A stretch of 52,572 nucleotides of DNA, from positions 1 to 52,572 of the forward strand of contig JAISPT010000070.1 of NCBI GenBank assembly GCA_031274715.1, in the 5' to 3' direction. Below, piece by piece: positions 25,391 to 32,825 of this stretch. The stretch's first letter is position 1; every line of letters starts with the position of its first letter. The notes below the pieces were generated by a model, which had not been told where the DNA came from, ran no database searches, and saw nothing but the letters and a program-made list of their open reading frames with translations. This DNA is from Azonexus sp. GTDB lineage: Bacteria; Pseudomonadota; Gammaproteobacteria; Burkholderiales; Rhodocyclaceae. The position numbers were made by a program, and so were the translations under genes.

Positions 25391-25597
25391 GGCGGGCGGT
25401 AGCAGTTCGCGCGATGCGCGGTCGGCCAGGATGGCCAGATTTCGGAAAAGGGGCGAATAATACGAGAGAGAGTGGTGAAAAATCAATTGCTTGGTAGCAT
25501 GATTGAACGAAAACGGGGCAGTTGCTAAGATTGTCCAGTCATCTTCAGGCGGGGGCCCACGGGTTGCCCGCTGCTCGATCTTCTCCCGAAAGCCTTT

Positions 25598-26164
25598 GTG
25601 CATCGCCTATTCGCTCGACCCGCCCTGATCCTGTTCGGCATCGTTGTCGCTGGTGTGCTGTACATCGAGCCTGCTGGCGTACTGCACATCAGGCCTGCCA
25701 GTGCGGCCAGTGTCGATGTCGGCACGCAGGTCGGTCGCGTCGTCGCCGGAATTTTGAGCTATGCACGCTGGCCGACGCCGGTCGAAACTTATCGTTTTTG
25801 CACCGTGGGCGAGGTGGTCTATCTGCATGCTGGATGGAAAAGCCTGGGCCAGGCGACGAGTGATCCGGTTACCCTGCACAGGCTGACTGGTGACGAGTCC
25901 AGTTGGGTTGCGGATTGTGATGTGCTCTATATCGGTGGCGTGACACCGGCGCTGCGCAGCAGACTGCTGGCCGAGGCCGTCGGCAAGCCGGCCCTGACGA
26001 TCAGCGAGGGTGACAGCGTGTGTGCCGAGCCCAGCATGTTCTGCTTGGCCGTGCAAGGCAGCGAGGTTGGCCTGCTGGCCAACCTCGACGCAATCTCGCG
26101 TAGCGGCATCCGGATCGACCCGAAGGTGCTGCAGTTGGTGCGGCGGAGGCAGGGCGGGAAATGA
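25598..26164 (+). CDS. yfiR: YfiR-family periplasmic repressor of a diguanylate cyclase
   Basis: 188 residues from a GTG at 25598; an N-terminal hydrophobic segment (LILFGIVVAGVLYI) serves as signal. The domain is the YfiR/DUF4154 type: GRVVAGILSYARWP near the start, FCTVGE, DCDVLYIGGVTPALRSRLL, LTISEGDSVC, and the terminal ISRSGIRIDPKVLQLVRR. In Pseudomonas YfiR binds the periplasmic domain of YfiN and keeps it off, and YfiB sequesters YfiR. Four cysteines fit the disulfide-stabilised family. The stop overlaps the yfiN start (ATGA). Confidence 0.9.
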   Translation: MHRLFARPALILFGIVVAGVLYIEPAGVLHIRPASAASVDVGTQVGRVVAGILSYARWPTPVETYRFCTVGEVVYLHAGWKSLGQATSDPVTLHRLTGDESSWVADCDVLYIGGVTPALRSRLLAEAVGKPALTISEGDSVCAEPSMFCLAVQGSEVGLLANLDAISRSGIRIDPKVLQLVRRRQGGK

Positions 26165-27402
26165 GCGGGATGACCAAGGGGCAGGCCCAGGTGCCGACGC
26201 TGGCCAGCGTGCTGCATCGCGCGAATCTACGCGTCGTGCTGACCGCGGTACTGCTGGCTGGTGTCTCGCTATTCGTGCTGAGCATGATCGCGTTACGGTT
26301 CTACATGCTGGACAATCTTGCGTTGTCGGCGCGCTCGGTAGCCTATGCGGTCGAGGCAGCGGTGGTCTTTGGCGACCGTGACGCAGCGGCCGAGGCGTTG
26401 GAGCAGATGGTCGCCAATCGGCCAGTTTCCGTTGCCTACGTGTTCGACCGCGACGGCGAGGAGGTTGTCCATTGGCAGGCGAAGGAGAGCGAAGGCTGGG
26501 TGGCGCTGGAGAAACTGATGGCCAGTATTTTTTTCGCTCGGCCGGCTATCGAGGCAATCCACCACAATGGGCGCGAGATCGGTACTGTGGAATTGCAGAG
26601 CTCGGGGCGCGATCTGGCGGCATTCGTGTTGGTTGCGCTGGCTTGCGGATTGATTACATTGATTCTGTGCGGCGTCGTTGCCTTGCGCCTGTCTCAGCGT
26701 ACCAGCATGGAGATCGTCCAGCCCCTGCGCCACTTGGCGGTCGTTACGGCCGCGGCGAGGCGTGAACGGCGGTTCGGGGCGCGTGTCGAGCCGGCGGCGA
26801 TCGCCGAACTACGCAGTCTCGGCGACGACTTCAATGCACTGCTGGCCGAGCTGGCTTCTTGGCAGGAGCAAATGCGCAACCACAACGCAACGCTTGCTCA
26901 CCAAGCCAATCACGATCCGCTGACCGGGTTGGCCAATCGTGCGCATTTCGAGGAGCGTCTCGATCAGGCGCTGGATACGATGCACAACGACGGCGGACAT
27001 GCCGCGCTGTTCTTCATCGACGCCGACCGCTTCAAGTCGATCAACGATGAATTCGGGCATGAGGTCGGCGACATCGTGTTGTGTATTATCGCCAGACGTT
27101 TGCGCGCCAAGGTCCGGGAAGGTGACTTGGTTGCCCGCCTGGGCGGCGACGAATTCGCTGTATTGTTGTTGCCGCTGGGCGATTTGTCGCAGGCCAAGCG
27201 GATCGCCGGTAGCATGCTGGAGAGCATGGCCGAACCGATCGAACTGCCGTCAGGTATATCGCTGAACGTATCATTGAGCATCGGCATCGCCTTCTTCCCG
27301 GATCATGCGACCGATGCGGCGGGCTTGCTGAAAAAGGCCGATGAAGCCATGTACGAGTCGAAACGCGCCGGTCGCGGCGTTTATTCTGTTGCCCCCTCAT
27401 AA
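26161..27402 (+). CDS. yfiN: membrane diguanylate cyclase (YfiN/TpbB-like)
   Basis: 413 residues. There is a first membrane helix (about 23-48), a periplasmic CHASE8-like sensor domain, a second helix (about 155-178), HAMP, then a GGDEF domain. The active site GGDEF is at residues 328-332. An intact RXXD product-inhibition site (REGD, 319-322) lies exactly five residues before it. Thus it should make c-di-GMP from two GTP and be feedback-inhibited. Signatures NHDPLTGLANRAHFEERL and FFIDADRFKSINDEFGHEVGD are present. The yfiR neighbour indicates periplasmic control of activity. Confidence 0.93.
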   Translation: MSGMTKGQAQVPTLASVLHRANLRVVLTAVLLAGVSLFVLSMIALRFYMLDNLALSARSVAYAVEAAVVFGDRDAAAEALEQMVANRPVSVAYVFDRDGEEVVHWQAKESEGWVALEKLMASIFFARPAIEAIHHNGREIGTVELQSSGRDLAAFVLVALACGLITLILCGVVALRLSQRTSMEIVQPLRHLAVVTAAARRERRFGARVEPAAIAELRSLGDDFNALLAELASWQEQMRNHNATLAHQANHDPLTGLANRAHFEERLDQALDTMHNDGGHAALFFIDADRFKSINDEFGHEVGDIVLCIIARRLRAKVREGDLVARLGGDEFAVLLLPLGDLSQAKRIAGSMLESMAEPIELPSGISLNVSLSIGIAFFPDHATDAAGLLKKADEAMYESKRAGRGVYSVAPS

Positions 27403-27437
27403 GGGTGCGAGTCGAGTTTATCGAGGAGAGTATCTTG

Positions 27438-27932
27438 ATGCGCAAATTGTGTTTCTTGTTCGGTCTGTGGGTGGCCGTGTTCGGCCTGTCGGGTTGCCAG
27501 ACGGCGCCAGAGAAGCAGGAGGGACTGTCGGCGGAGCAGGTCGCGGCCCTCAAGCAGCAAGGCTTCGTCGAATCGGAAGAGGGCTGGGAATTCAGCGCTT
27601 CGGAGAAACTGCTGTTCGGGGCGAACGAAGCGGCGTTGGTCCCGAGCGCACGGGAAGCAGTGGAGCGTATCGCCCATATGCTGGTCAAGCTGGCACTACC
27701 GGCGGTCCGTGTCGATGGTCATACCGATGCCACCGGCAGCGCCAGCTACAACGACAAGTTGTCCCTGCGCCGGGCGGAGGCAGTGGCCGAGGTCCTCATT
27801 GCCGCTGGTATACCGGCGGACAACATTGAGGTACGCGGTTTGGGCAGCCGGGCGCCGGTGGCCAGCAACCAGACGGCCGAGGGGCGCTCGCAGAACCGCC
27901 GCGTTGTGTTGGTCATTATTCTCGGCAGTTGA
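27438..27932 (+). CDS. yfiB: YfiB-like OmpA-family lipoprotein
   Basis: 164 residues from the ATG at 27438 (GGAGAG upstream). The lipobox LSGC places the lipidated Cys near residue 20. A linker (KQEGLSAEQVAALKQQGF) precedes an OmpA C-like peptidoglycan-binding domain: LLFGANEAALV, VDGHTDATGSASYN, LSLRRAEAVAEVL and GRSQNRRVVLVI. By analogy with Pseudomonas, this outer-membrane lipoprotein releases YfiN from YfiR under envelope stress. The order here, yfiR-yfiN-yfiB, is the reverse of P. aeruginosa yfiBNR. Confidence 0.92.
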   Translation: MRKLCFLFGLWVAVFGLSGCQTAPEKQEGLSAEQVAALKQQGFVESEEGWEFSASEKLLFGANEAALVPSAREAVERIAHMLVKLALPAVRVDGHTDATGSASYNDKLSLRRAEAVAEVLIAAGIPADNIEVRGLGSRAPVASNQTAEGRSQNRRVVLVIILGS

Positions 27933-27936
27933 AAGT

Positions 27937-27966
27937 AAAAAAGCCTGTGTCTGGGCACAGGCTTTG
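27937..27966 (-). terminator. terminator after tRNA-Leu (minus strand)
   Basis: A 9-bp stem, AAGCCTGTG with CACAGGCTT, is followed on the minus strand by TTTT. It probably ends the tRNA transcript and, less strongly, yfiB from the other side. Confidence 0.8.
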
Positions 27967-27975
27967 ATGGTTTCC

Positions 27976-28060
27976 TGGTGCCGGGAAAGGGACTCGAACC
28001 CTTACACCTTGCGGCGGCGGATTTTGAATCCGCTGCGTCTACCGATTCCGCCACCCCGGC
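27976..28060 (-). tRNA. tRNA-Leu, anticodon CAA
   Basis: 85 nucleotides including an encoded CCA. The acceptor stem GCCGGGG pairs with the 3' strand before the discriminator A. The anticodon stem GCGGA/TCCGC encloses the loop TTCAAAA with anticodon CAA. There is a long variable arm (class II), and the T arm contains GGGTTCGAGTCCC. It reads UUG leucine codons. Confidence 0.97.
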
Positions 28061-28085
28061 ACAGGAAGCGCGGATTATCCCTGAA

Positions 28086-28490
28086 TCACTGGCGCGGTTC
28101 AAGCGCCTCGGAGCATGGGAAGCTGCGCGCCAGCGCGCCGGCGACGATGGTCGCGGTGCTGCTGTCGTCCGCCGGCAGCCGTTCGAGCTGGTTGAGTAGT
28201 ACGGCGCGCACCAAGCGTTGCGGCAGGTGGTCGTCCTGCGGCAGGCAGAAGGCATTGAGGCGGACGCCGATCTTCTCGGCCAGGTAATCGCTGATCGCGT
28301 AGCCGTCGACGAAACCGGCGACATAGGCAATGCAGCGGGTGCTGCGGATGGCTTCATACGGATCGCTGCTGCGTTGTTCCTGGTACAGCGCCTCGGCGGC
28401 TTGGCAGTCGCCGCGCAACTCGGCGCTGGTGTAGGCCAGGGCGGGGCTGGCGGTGCCGAGCGCGGCCAGCAGGAGCAAAGCCGCTTTCAC
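28086..28490 (-). CDS. exported Rap1a/Tai-family protein
   Basis: 134 residues: a signal peptide (MKAALLLLAALGTASPALAYT), then a domain with conserved Cys residues (DCQAAEALYQEQ, STRCIAYVAGFVDGY, NAFCLPQDD) ending ATIVAGALARSFPCSEA. This pattern matches the Rap1a/Tai fold, named after type VI immunity proteins but widely found as periplasmic proteins of unknown role. The start overlaps the nirE stop (ATGA), so it is co-transcribed with nirE. No effector gene is adjacent, so an immunity role is doubtful here. Confidence 0.8.
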   Translation of the reverse strand: MKAALLLLAALGTASPALAYTSAELRGDCQAAEALYQEQRSSDPYEAIRSTRCIAYVAGFVDGYAISDYLAEKIGVRLNAFCLPQDDHLPQRLVRAVLLNQLERLPADDSSTATIVAGALARSFPCSEALEPRQ

Positions 28491-29251
28491 GTCTGCTCGA
28501 ACCAGTTGAGTTTCTCATGCAGGCGGACCACGGTGCCGACGACGATCAGCGCCGGTGGCTTGATACTCGACTCGGCGATGCACTGCGGTAGCGTGCCGAG
28601 TGTGGCCAGCAACGTTTGCTGGTCGGCCTGGGTGCCGTTGCGGACGACGGCGGCCGGTGTCTGCGCCGGCAGGCCGTGGGCGATCATTTGGCGGCAGATG
28701 TCGGCGGCGGCGCCGATGCCCATGTAGAAGACGACGGTATGGTTGGGGCGAGCCAGGGCCGGCCAGTCGAGATTGACGGTGCCGTCCTTGAGATGGCCGG
28801 TGACGAAAGTGACGGCCTGGGCGTGTTCGCGGTGCGTCAGCGGAAAGCCGGAATAGGCGCCGCAGCCGGCAGCGGCGGTAATGCCGGGAACCACTTCAAA
28901 GGGAATACCGGAGGCGGCCAGGATTTCCAGCTCCTCGCCACCGCGACCGAAGATGAAGGGGTCGCCGCCTTTGAGGCGAACGACGGACAGCCCTTGGCGG
29001 GCCAAGTCGACGAGCAGATTGTTGATCAATTCCTGCGGCAGGGTGTGGTGCGAGGCTTCCTTGCCGACATAGATGCGGCGGGCGTCGGGATGGGCCAGAT
29101 CGACGATGCCGGGACCGACCAGGTGGACGTAGACCAGTGCGTCGGCGCGGGCAATCAGGCGGGCGGCTTTGACCGTCAGCAGTTCAGGATCGCCGGGACC
29201 GGCGCCGACTAGCCAGACCTTGCCTTTTTCCAATGTGTTCGCGACTTGCAT
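28487..29251 (-). CDS. nirE: uroporphyrinogen-III C-methyltransferase (NirE/CobA type)
   Basis: 254 residues from the ATG at 29251, chosen because GGGAG lies 7 bases upstream. It transfers two methyl groups from SAM to uroporphyrinogen III, giving precorrin-2, the entry to siroheme and heme d1. Signatures are VWLVGAGPGDPELLTVKA, VVRLKGGDPFIFGRGGEE, VVPGITAAAGCGAYSGFPLTHR and VVFYMGIGA. A CobA role in cobalamin synthesis cannot be excluded by sequence, but divergent placement from nirS with a shared FNR-type box favours NirE. Confidence 0.9.
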   Translation of the reverse strand: MQVANTLEKGKVWLVGAGPGDPELLTVKAARLIARADALVYVHLVGPGIVDLAHPDARRIYVGKEASHHTLPQELINNLLVDLARQGLSVVRLKGGDPFIFGRGGEELEILAASGIPFEVVPGITAAAGCGAYSGFPLTHREHAQAVTFVTGHLKDGTVNLDWPALARPNHTVVFYMGIGAAADICRQMIAHGLPAQTPAAVVRNGTQADQQTLLATLGTLPQCIAESSIKPPALIVVGTVVRLHEKLNWFEQT

Positions 29252-29410
29252 GTTTTCTCCCTGAAACTCGCCGGCCATCCTAATGCCCTCCCCGGAAGCT
29301 GCCAATAGCGGCGAATCATAGATTGCATTGAACTAGTCATAAAGAACTAGTTATCTGGTCAATTGGCACTATAGGCCATTGAATATGGTGGTTTTTCAAT
29401 CGGTAAAAGC

Positions 29411-29424
29411 TTGATTGGGATCAA
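29411..29424. promoter_or_regulatory. FNR/DNR/NnrR-type operator upstream of nirS
   Basis: TTGATTGGGATCAA is a perfect match to the TTGAT-N4-ATCAA consensus of the CRP/FNR family regulators that respond to low oxygen or NO. It lies 84 bp before the nirS start codon and 160 bp from the divergent nirE start, so it may serve both. No typical -10 is obvious by eye. Confidence 0.85.
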
Positions 29425-29507
29425 GGATCGATGGTCTGTGCCAGTTCAACCTTGCGGTCATCGCGTTTGGGGTCGAACGCATTTTTGTTTGTTCTAGGAG
29501 AGGAAAG

Positions 29508-31187
29508 ATGAAACGAAGCATAGTGGGGATGCTGGCCTTGTCGGCCATGACCGTGGCCATGGGTTCTGCTTTTGCTCAGGCGGCGGCGGGACCGGCGATG
29601 ACCGCGGAAGGGAAGGAACAGGCCAAGAAGATTTACTTCGAGCGTTGCGCCGGTTGTCACGGCGTACTGCGCAAGGGCGCCACCGGCAAGAATCTTGAGC
29701 CGCACTGGTCGAAGAAGGACAAGGATGGCAAGGTCACCGAAGGCGGTACGCTCAACCTCGGCCAGAACCGTCTGGAAAAGATCATCGGCTACGGCACCGA
29801 CGGCGGCATGGTCAACTTCGACGACATCCTGACCAAGGATGATATCGCCCTGATGGCCAAGTACATCCAGAACACCCCGGATGTGCCGCCTGAGTTCAGC
29901 TTCAAGGAAATGAAGGATACCTGGAAGGTCATCGTGCCGGTCGACAAGCGTCCGACCAAGCAGATGAACGACATCAACTTGAAGAACGTCTTCTCGGTCA
30001 CCTTACGCGACACCGGCGAAGTTGCCCTGATCGATGGCGACACCAAGGAAATCCGCAGCATCGTCAAAACTGGCTATGCCGTTCATATCTCTCGCCTCTC
30101 CAAGTCCGGCCGCTATGTGTATGTGATCGGCCGCGACGGCCGTCTGTCGCTGATCGACCTGTGGATGGAGAAGCCGGCCGTGGTCGCCGAACTGAAGATC
30201 GGCTTCGATGCCCGCTCGGTCGATACCTCCAAGTTCCCGGGTTACGACGACAAGTACGCCATCGCCGGCTCTTACTGGCCGCCCCAGTATGTGATCATGG
30301 AAGGCGAAACCCTGGAGCCGCTGAAGGTCGTCTCGACCCGGGGTATGACCATCGATGGCGAATACCATCCGGAGCCGCGCGTGGCTTCGATCGTCTCCTC
30401 CGAAATCAAGCCGGAGTGGGTGGTCAACGTCAAGGAAACCGGCCAGATCTTGTTGGTCGATTACTCCGACATCGAGAACCTGAAGACGACTACCATCGCT
30501 TCCGCCAAGTTCCTGCATGACGGTGGTTGGGATGCTACCAAGCGTTACTTCCTGGTCGCGGCCAATGCCTCGAACAAGATCGCCGCGGTCGATACCAAGG
30601 AAGGCAAGCTGGCGGCCTTGATCGACGTTGCCAAGATCCCGCACCCGGGCCGCGGCGCCAACTTCGTGCATCCGAAGTTCGGTCCCGTCTGGGCTACCGG
30701 CCACCTCGGCGCCGACGTCGTGACCCTGATCTCGACGCCGTCCGACGACCCGAAGTTTGCCCAGTACAAGCAGTACAACTGGAAGGTCGTGCAGGAGATC
30801 AAGCACGTGCCGGGTAACCTGTTCGTCAAGACCCATCCGGTTTCCCGGCATTTCTGGGCCGATGCGCCGCAGAACCCGGACAAGGATCTGGCCGAATCGG
30901 TCGCTGTCTGGGATATGGCCGATCTCTCCAAGCCGAAGGCGATCCTGAACGTGGCCAAGGATTCCGGCCTGCCGCCGACCAAGGCGGTCAAGCGTGCCGT
31001 GCATCCGGAATACTCGGCCGACGGCAAGGAAGTGTGGATTTCGTTGTGGGGCGGCAAGACCGATCAGTCGGCCATCGTCGTTTATGACGATGAGACGCTG
31101 AAGGTCAAGAAGGTGATCACCGATCCGAAGATGATCACCCCGACCGGCAAGTTCAACGTTTACAACACGCAGCACGACATCTATTGA
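29508..31187 (+). CDS. nirS: cytochrome cd1 nitrite reductase
   Basis: 559 residues. After a signal peptide (about 1-24, ending SAFAQ) comes a cytochrome c domain with CAGCH (Cys47, Cys50, His51), then the eight-bladed heme d1 propeller. Landmarks are TGYAVHISRLSKSGRYVYVIGRDG (His193 in the conserved d1 axial-ligand position), HPGRGANFVHPKFGPVW, FVKTHPVSRHFW and the terminal ITPTGKFNVYNTQHDIY. It reduces nitrite to NO in the periplasm. The ATG at 29508 follows AGGAAAG. A strong hairpin lies between it and the next gene. Confidence 0.98.
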   Translation: MKRSIVGMLALSAMTVAMGSAFAQAAAGPAMTAEGKEQAKKIYFERCAGCHGVLRKGATGKNLEPHWSKKDKDGKVTEGGTLNLGQNRLEKIIGYGTDGGMVNFDDILTKDDIALMAKYIQNTPDVPPEFSFKEMKDTWKVIVPVDKRPTKQMNDINLKNVFSVTLRDTGEVALIDGDTKEIRSIVKTGYAVHISRLSKSGRYVYVIGRDGRLSLIDLWMEKPAVVAELKIGFDARSVDTSKFPGYDDKYAIAGSYWPPQYVIMEGETLEPLKVVSTRGMTIDGEYHPEPRVASIVSSEIKPEWVVNVKETGQILLVDYSDIENLKTTTIASAKFLHDGGWDATKRYFLVAANASNKIAAVDTKEGKLAALIDVAKIPHPGRGANFVHPKFGPVWATGHLGADVVTLISTPSDDPKFAQYKQYNWKVVQEIKHVPGNLFVKTHPVSRHFWADAPQNPDKDLAESVAVWDMADLSKPKAILNVAKDSGLPPTKAVKRAVHPEYSADGKEVWISLWGGKTDQSAIVVYDDETLKVKKVITDPKMITPTGKFNVYNTQHDIY

Positions 31188-31218
31188 TGCACCTGCATAT
31201 TTCTTGATCTGACGTAAA

Positions 31219-31244
31219 GCTACGGGGGCGCAAGCCCCCGTAGC
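31219..31244. promoter_or_regulatory. strong intercistronic hairpin after nirS
   Basis: An 11-bp perfect stem, GCTACGGGGGC/GCCCCCGTAGC, encloses the loop GCAA and has no T-run. It probably stabilises the nirS mRNA or partially attenuates transcription, so that NirS is made in excess over the maturation proteins. Confidence 0.7.
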
Positions 31245-31319
31245 CTATGCAGCGTCAGTACCGTATTCGCCGGCGTCGCCTATCGCCGGAACCGACAACT
31301 CCTGTGGAGAATGACCACA

Positions 31320-32156
31320 ATGAAAAGAAATCTCGTATCTCTGGCCGTGTTCGGCGCCCTGATCGCTACCGGTGCTTCCTCCGCCCTGGCTGCGCCGGAC
31401 TGGAGCAAGGTGCCGAAGACCGATATCCATGTCTTCTTCCCTGCTGTCTCGCCGCTCGAATGGGTTCAGGGTAAAGGCGAACACAGCGGCGCCAGCGGCC
31501 TGAAGAAGGGCGAAACCTGTGCTGGCTGCCATATCGAAGATGGCAAGCTGAGCCTCGACGTCAAGCGCCTGCTGAGCAAGGAGATGGAGCCCAAGGCCGC
31601 GCCCAAGGTGGGTACCTATATGGTCGGTGTCCAGGCCGCCTACGACGCTACCAACTTGTACGTCCGCCTGACTTTCAAGGCCCCGACTGGCGGCGCCGAC
31701 AAGTCGGATAAGGAAAACGAAGTTAAGGCCAGCATCATGTTCCCCAACGACAAGGTGCCGATGGGTGAGCAGATCGGTTGTTGGGCCACCTGCCACCAGG
31801 ATGCCCGCACCATGCCCGGTGCCGACGACAAGAAGACTAAGTACGTCAAGGAGGGGGCCTTCGATCTGATGCAGTGGCGCAGCAGCGGCAAGTCCTTCGA
31901 CGGCAGCGTCACCGACAAGCGCAACATGGAAGGCGGCAAGGCCGGTGCCACGGCCGAGGGCAGCAAGTCCGGCGACACCTACACCGTGACCTTCACCCGT
32001 AAGCTGGCCGGCAACGCCGTGCTCGCTGCCGGCAAGGCCGTTACCTTCGGTGTCGCCATCCACGCCGATCATGCCGGCGGTCGCTTCCACCATGTCTCGT
32101 TCAACGAGACCATCGGTCTGGGGACGGACGGCGTCGTCAAGGCAGTGAAACAGTAA
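31320..32156 (+). CDS. c-type cytochrome with ethylbenzene-dehydrogenase-like heme-binding domain
   Basis: 278 residues: a signal peptide (about 1-24, ALA/APDW), a canonical heme site CAGCH (Cys67, Cys70, His71), then a beta-sandwich domain beginning VGTYMVGVQAAYDATNLYVRLTFKAP, which looks like the heme-binding (EB_dh/c-552-like) domain of DMSO-reductase partners. It contains an unusual CWATCH (Cys154, Cys158, His159), a CXXXCH spacing. The C-terminus KAVTFGVAIHADHAGGRFHHVSF resembles the gamma-subunit ligand region. ATG 31320 is used because GGAG lies 10 bases upstream, while the ATG at 31311 is too close. It could be an electron carrier for NirS or nitrate respiration; the role is inferred from position only. 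Confidence 0.75.
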   Translation: MKRNLVSLAVFGALIATGASSALAAPDWSKVPKTDIHVFFPAVSPLEWVQGKGEHSGASGLKKGETCAGCHIEDGKLSLDVKRLLSKEMEPKAAPKVGTYMVGVQAAYDATNLYVRLTFKAPTGGADKSDKENEVKASIMFPNDKVPMGEQIGCWATCHQDARTMPGADDKKTKYVKEGAFDLMQWRSSGKSFDGSVTDKRNMEGGKAGATAEGSKSGDTYTVTFTRKLAGNAVLAAGKAVTFGVAIHADHAGGRFHHVSFNETIGLGTDGVVKAVKQ

Positions 32157-32164
32157 ACGCTGCC

Positions 32165-32515
32165 ATGTTGTCCGCTGTCATCGCGTTTCGCCGATGGCGG
32201 TTCGCAAAGGGGGCGCCAGTTCTGCTGGCGCTCTTTTCGCTGGCGGCGATGGCGCAGACCGTCGTCGAAGTGCACATCGTCAACTACCGCTTCGAGCCGC
32301 CGACGGTTAGCATCAAGGTTGGCGACAGCGTGCGCTGGATCAACGGTGAGAAGCGCACCAGCCATTCGGTGGTATTTCCCGACGAAAACGGCTTGGAATC
32401 CGAGCGCTTGTTTCCAGATGAACAGTGGGAGCGCCGTTTCGACCGGCCGGGCCGCTACGCCTATCAGTGCGGCCCGCACCCGGAAATGAAAGGAGAAGTG
32501 CTTGTTGGCGAGTAG
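32165..32515 (+). CDS. cupredoxin (type-1 copper protein)
   Basis: 116 residues: a signal peptide (about 1-30) and a plastocyanin/pseudoazurin-type domain. The full type-1 copper ligand set is present: His67 (TSHSVVFPDE), then Cys102, His105 and Met108 in YQCGPHPEMKG. It is a periplasmic single-electron carrier. It is located inside the nir operon, 8 bp after the EB_dh-like cytochrome and overlapping the next cytochrome gene by 14 bp. An electron-donor role to NirS is a reasonable inference; cd1 reductases are known to accept electrons from c551 or cupredoxins. Confidence 0.85.
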   Translation: MLSAVIAFRRWRFAKGAPVLLALFSLAAMAQTVVEVHIVNYRFEPPTVSIKVGDSVRWINGEKRTSHSVVFPDENGLESERLFPDEQWERRFDRPGRYAYQCGPHPEMKGEVLVGE

Positions 32516-32825
32516 ATTCCTGCCGTTGCTGTTGTTGGCGGCCTTGCCGGTCCTGGCCGGCGAGGCGGAGCCAAGTCCGGCCCGGCAGAAGGAACTGGTG
32601 CACTTGGTGCGCCAGGATTGCGGTTCCTGCCACGGTATGACCCTGCAGGGCGGCCTTGGGCCGCCGCTGCTGCCGGCCGACCTGCGCGACAAGCCGGCCG
32701 AGGGTCTCGTCGCAACCATCTATTACGGCCGGCCGGGCACACCGATGCCGCCGTGGAAGCAATTCGTCAGCGAAGCCGAGGCGATGTGGATCGTCGAAAA
32801 ACTCATGAGCGAGTTCCCCAAATGA
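32502..32825 (+). CDS. nirC: small monoheme cytochrome c, NirC-like
   Basis: 107 residues from a TTG at 32502 with AGGAG 7 bases upstream; no ATG fits. A signal peptide (ending LAGEAE) is followed by a class I cytochrome c with CGSCH (Cys40, Cys43, His44) and a Met ligand near TPMPPW. In Pseudomonas the monoheme NirC directly precedes nirF and can donate electrons to NirS or assist d1 maturation; size and position match. The stop overlaps the nirF start (ATGA). Confidence 0.8.
   Translation: MLASRFLPLLLLAALPVLAGEAEPSPARQKELVHLVRQDCGSCHGMTLQGGLGPPLLPADLRDKPAEGLVATIYYGRPGTPMPPWKQFVSEAEAMWIVEKLMSEFPK

Noticed and set aside
28086..28490. Type VI effector-immunity pair member (Rap1a)
   Set aside because: No effector or secretion gene is adjacent; the family is common as orphan periplasmic proteins and here is co-transcribed with nirE.
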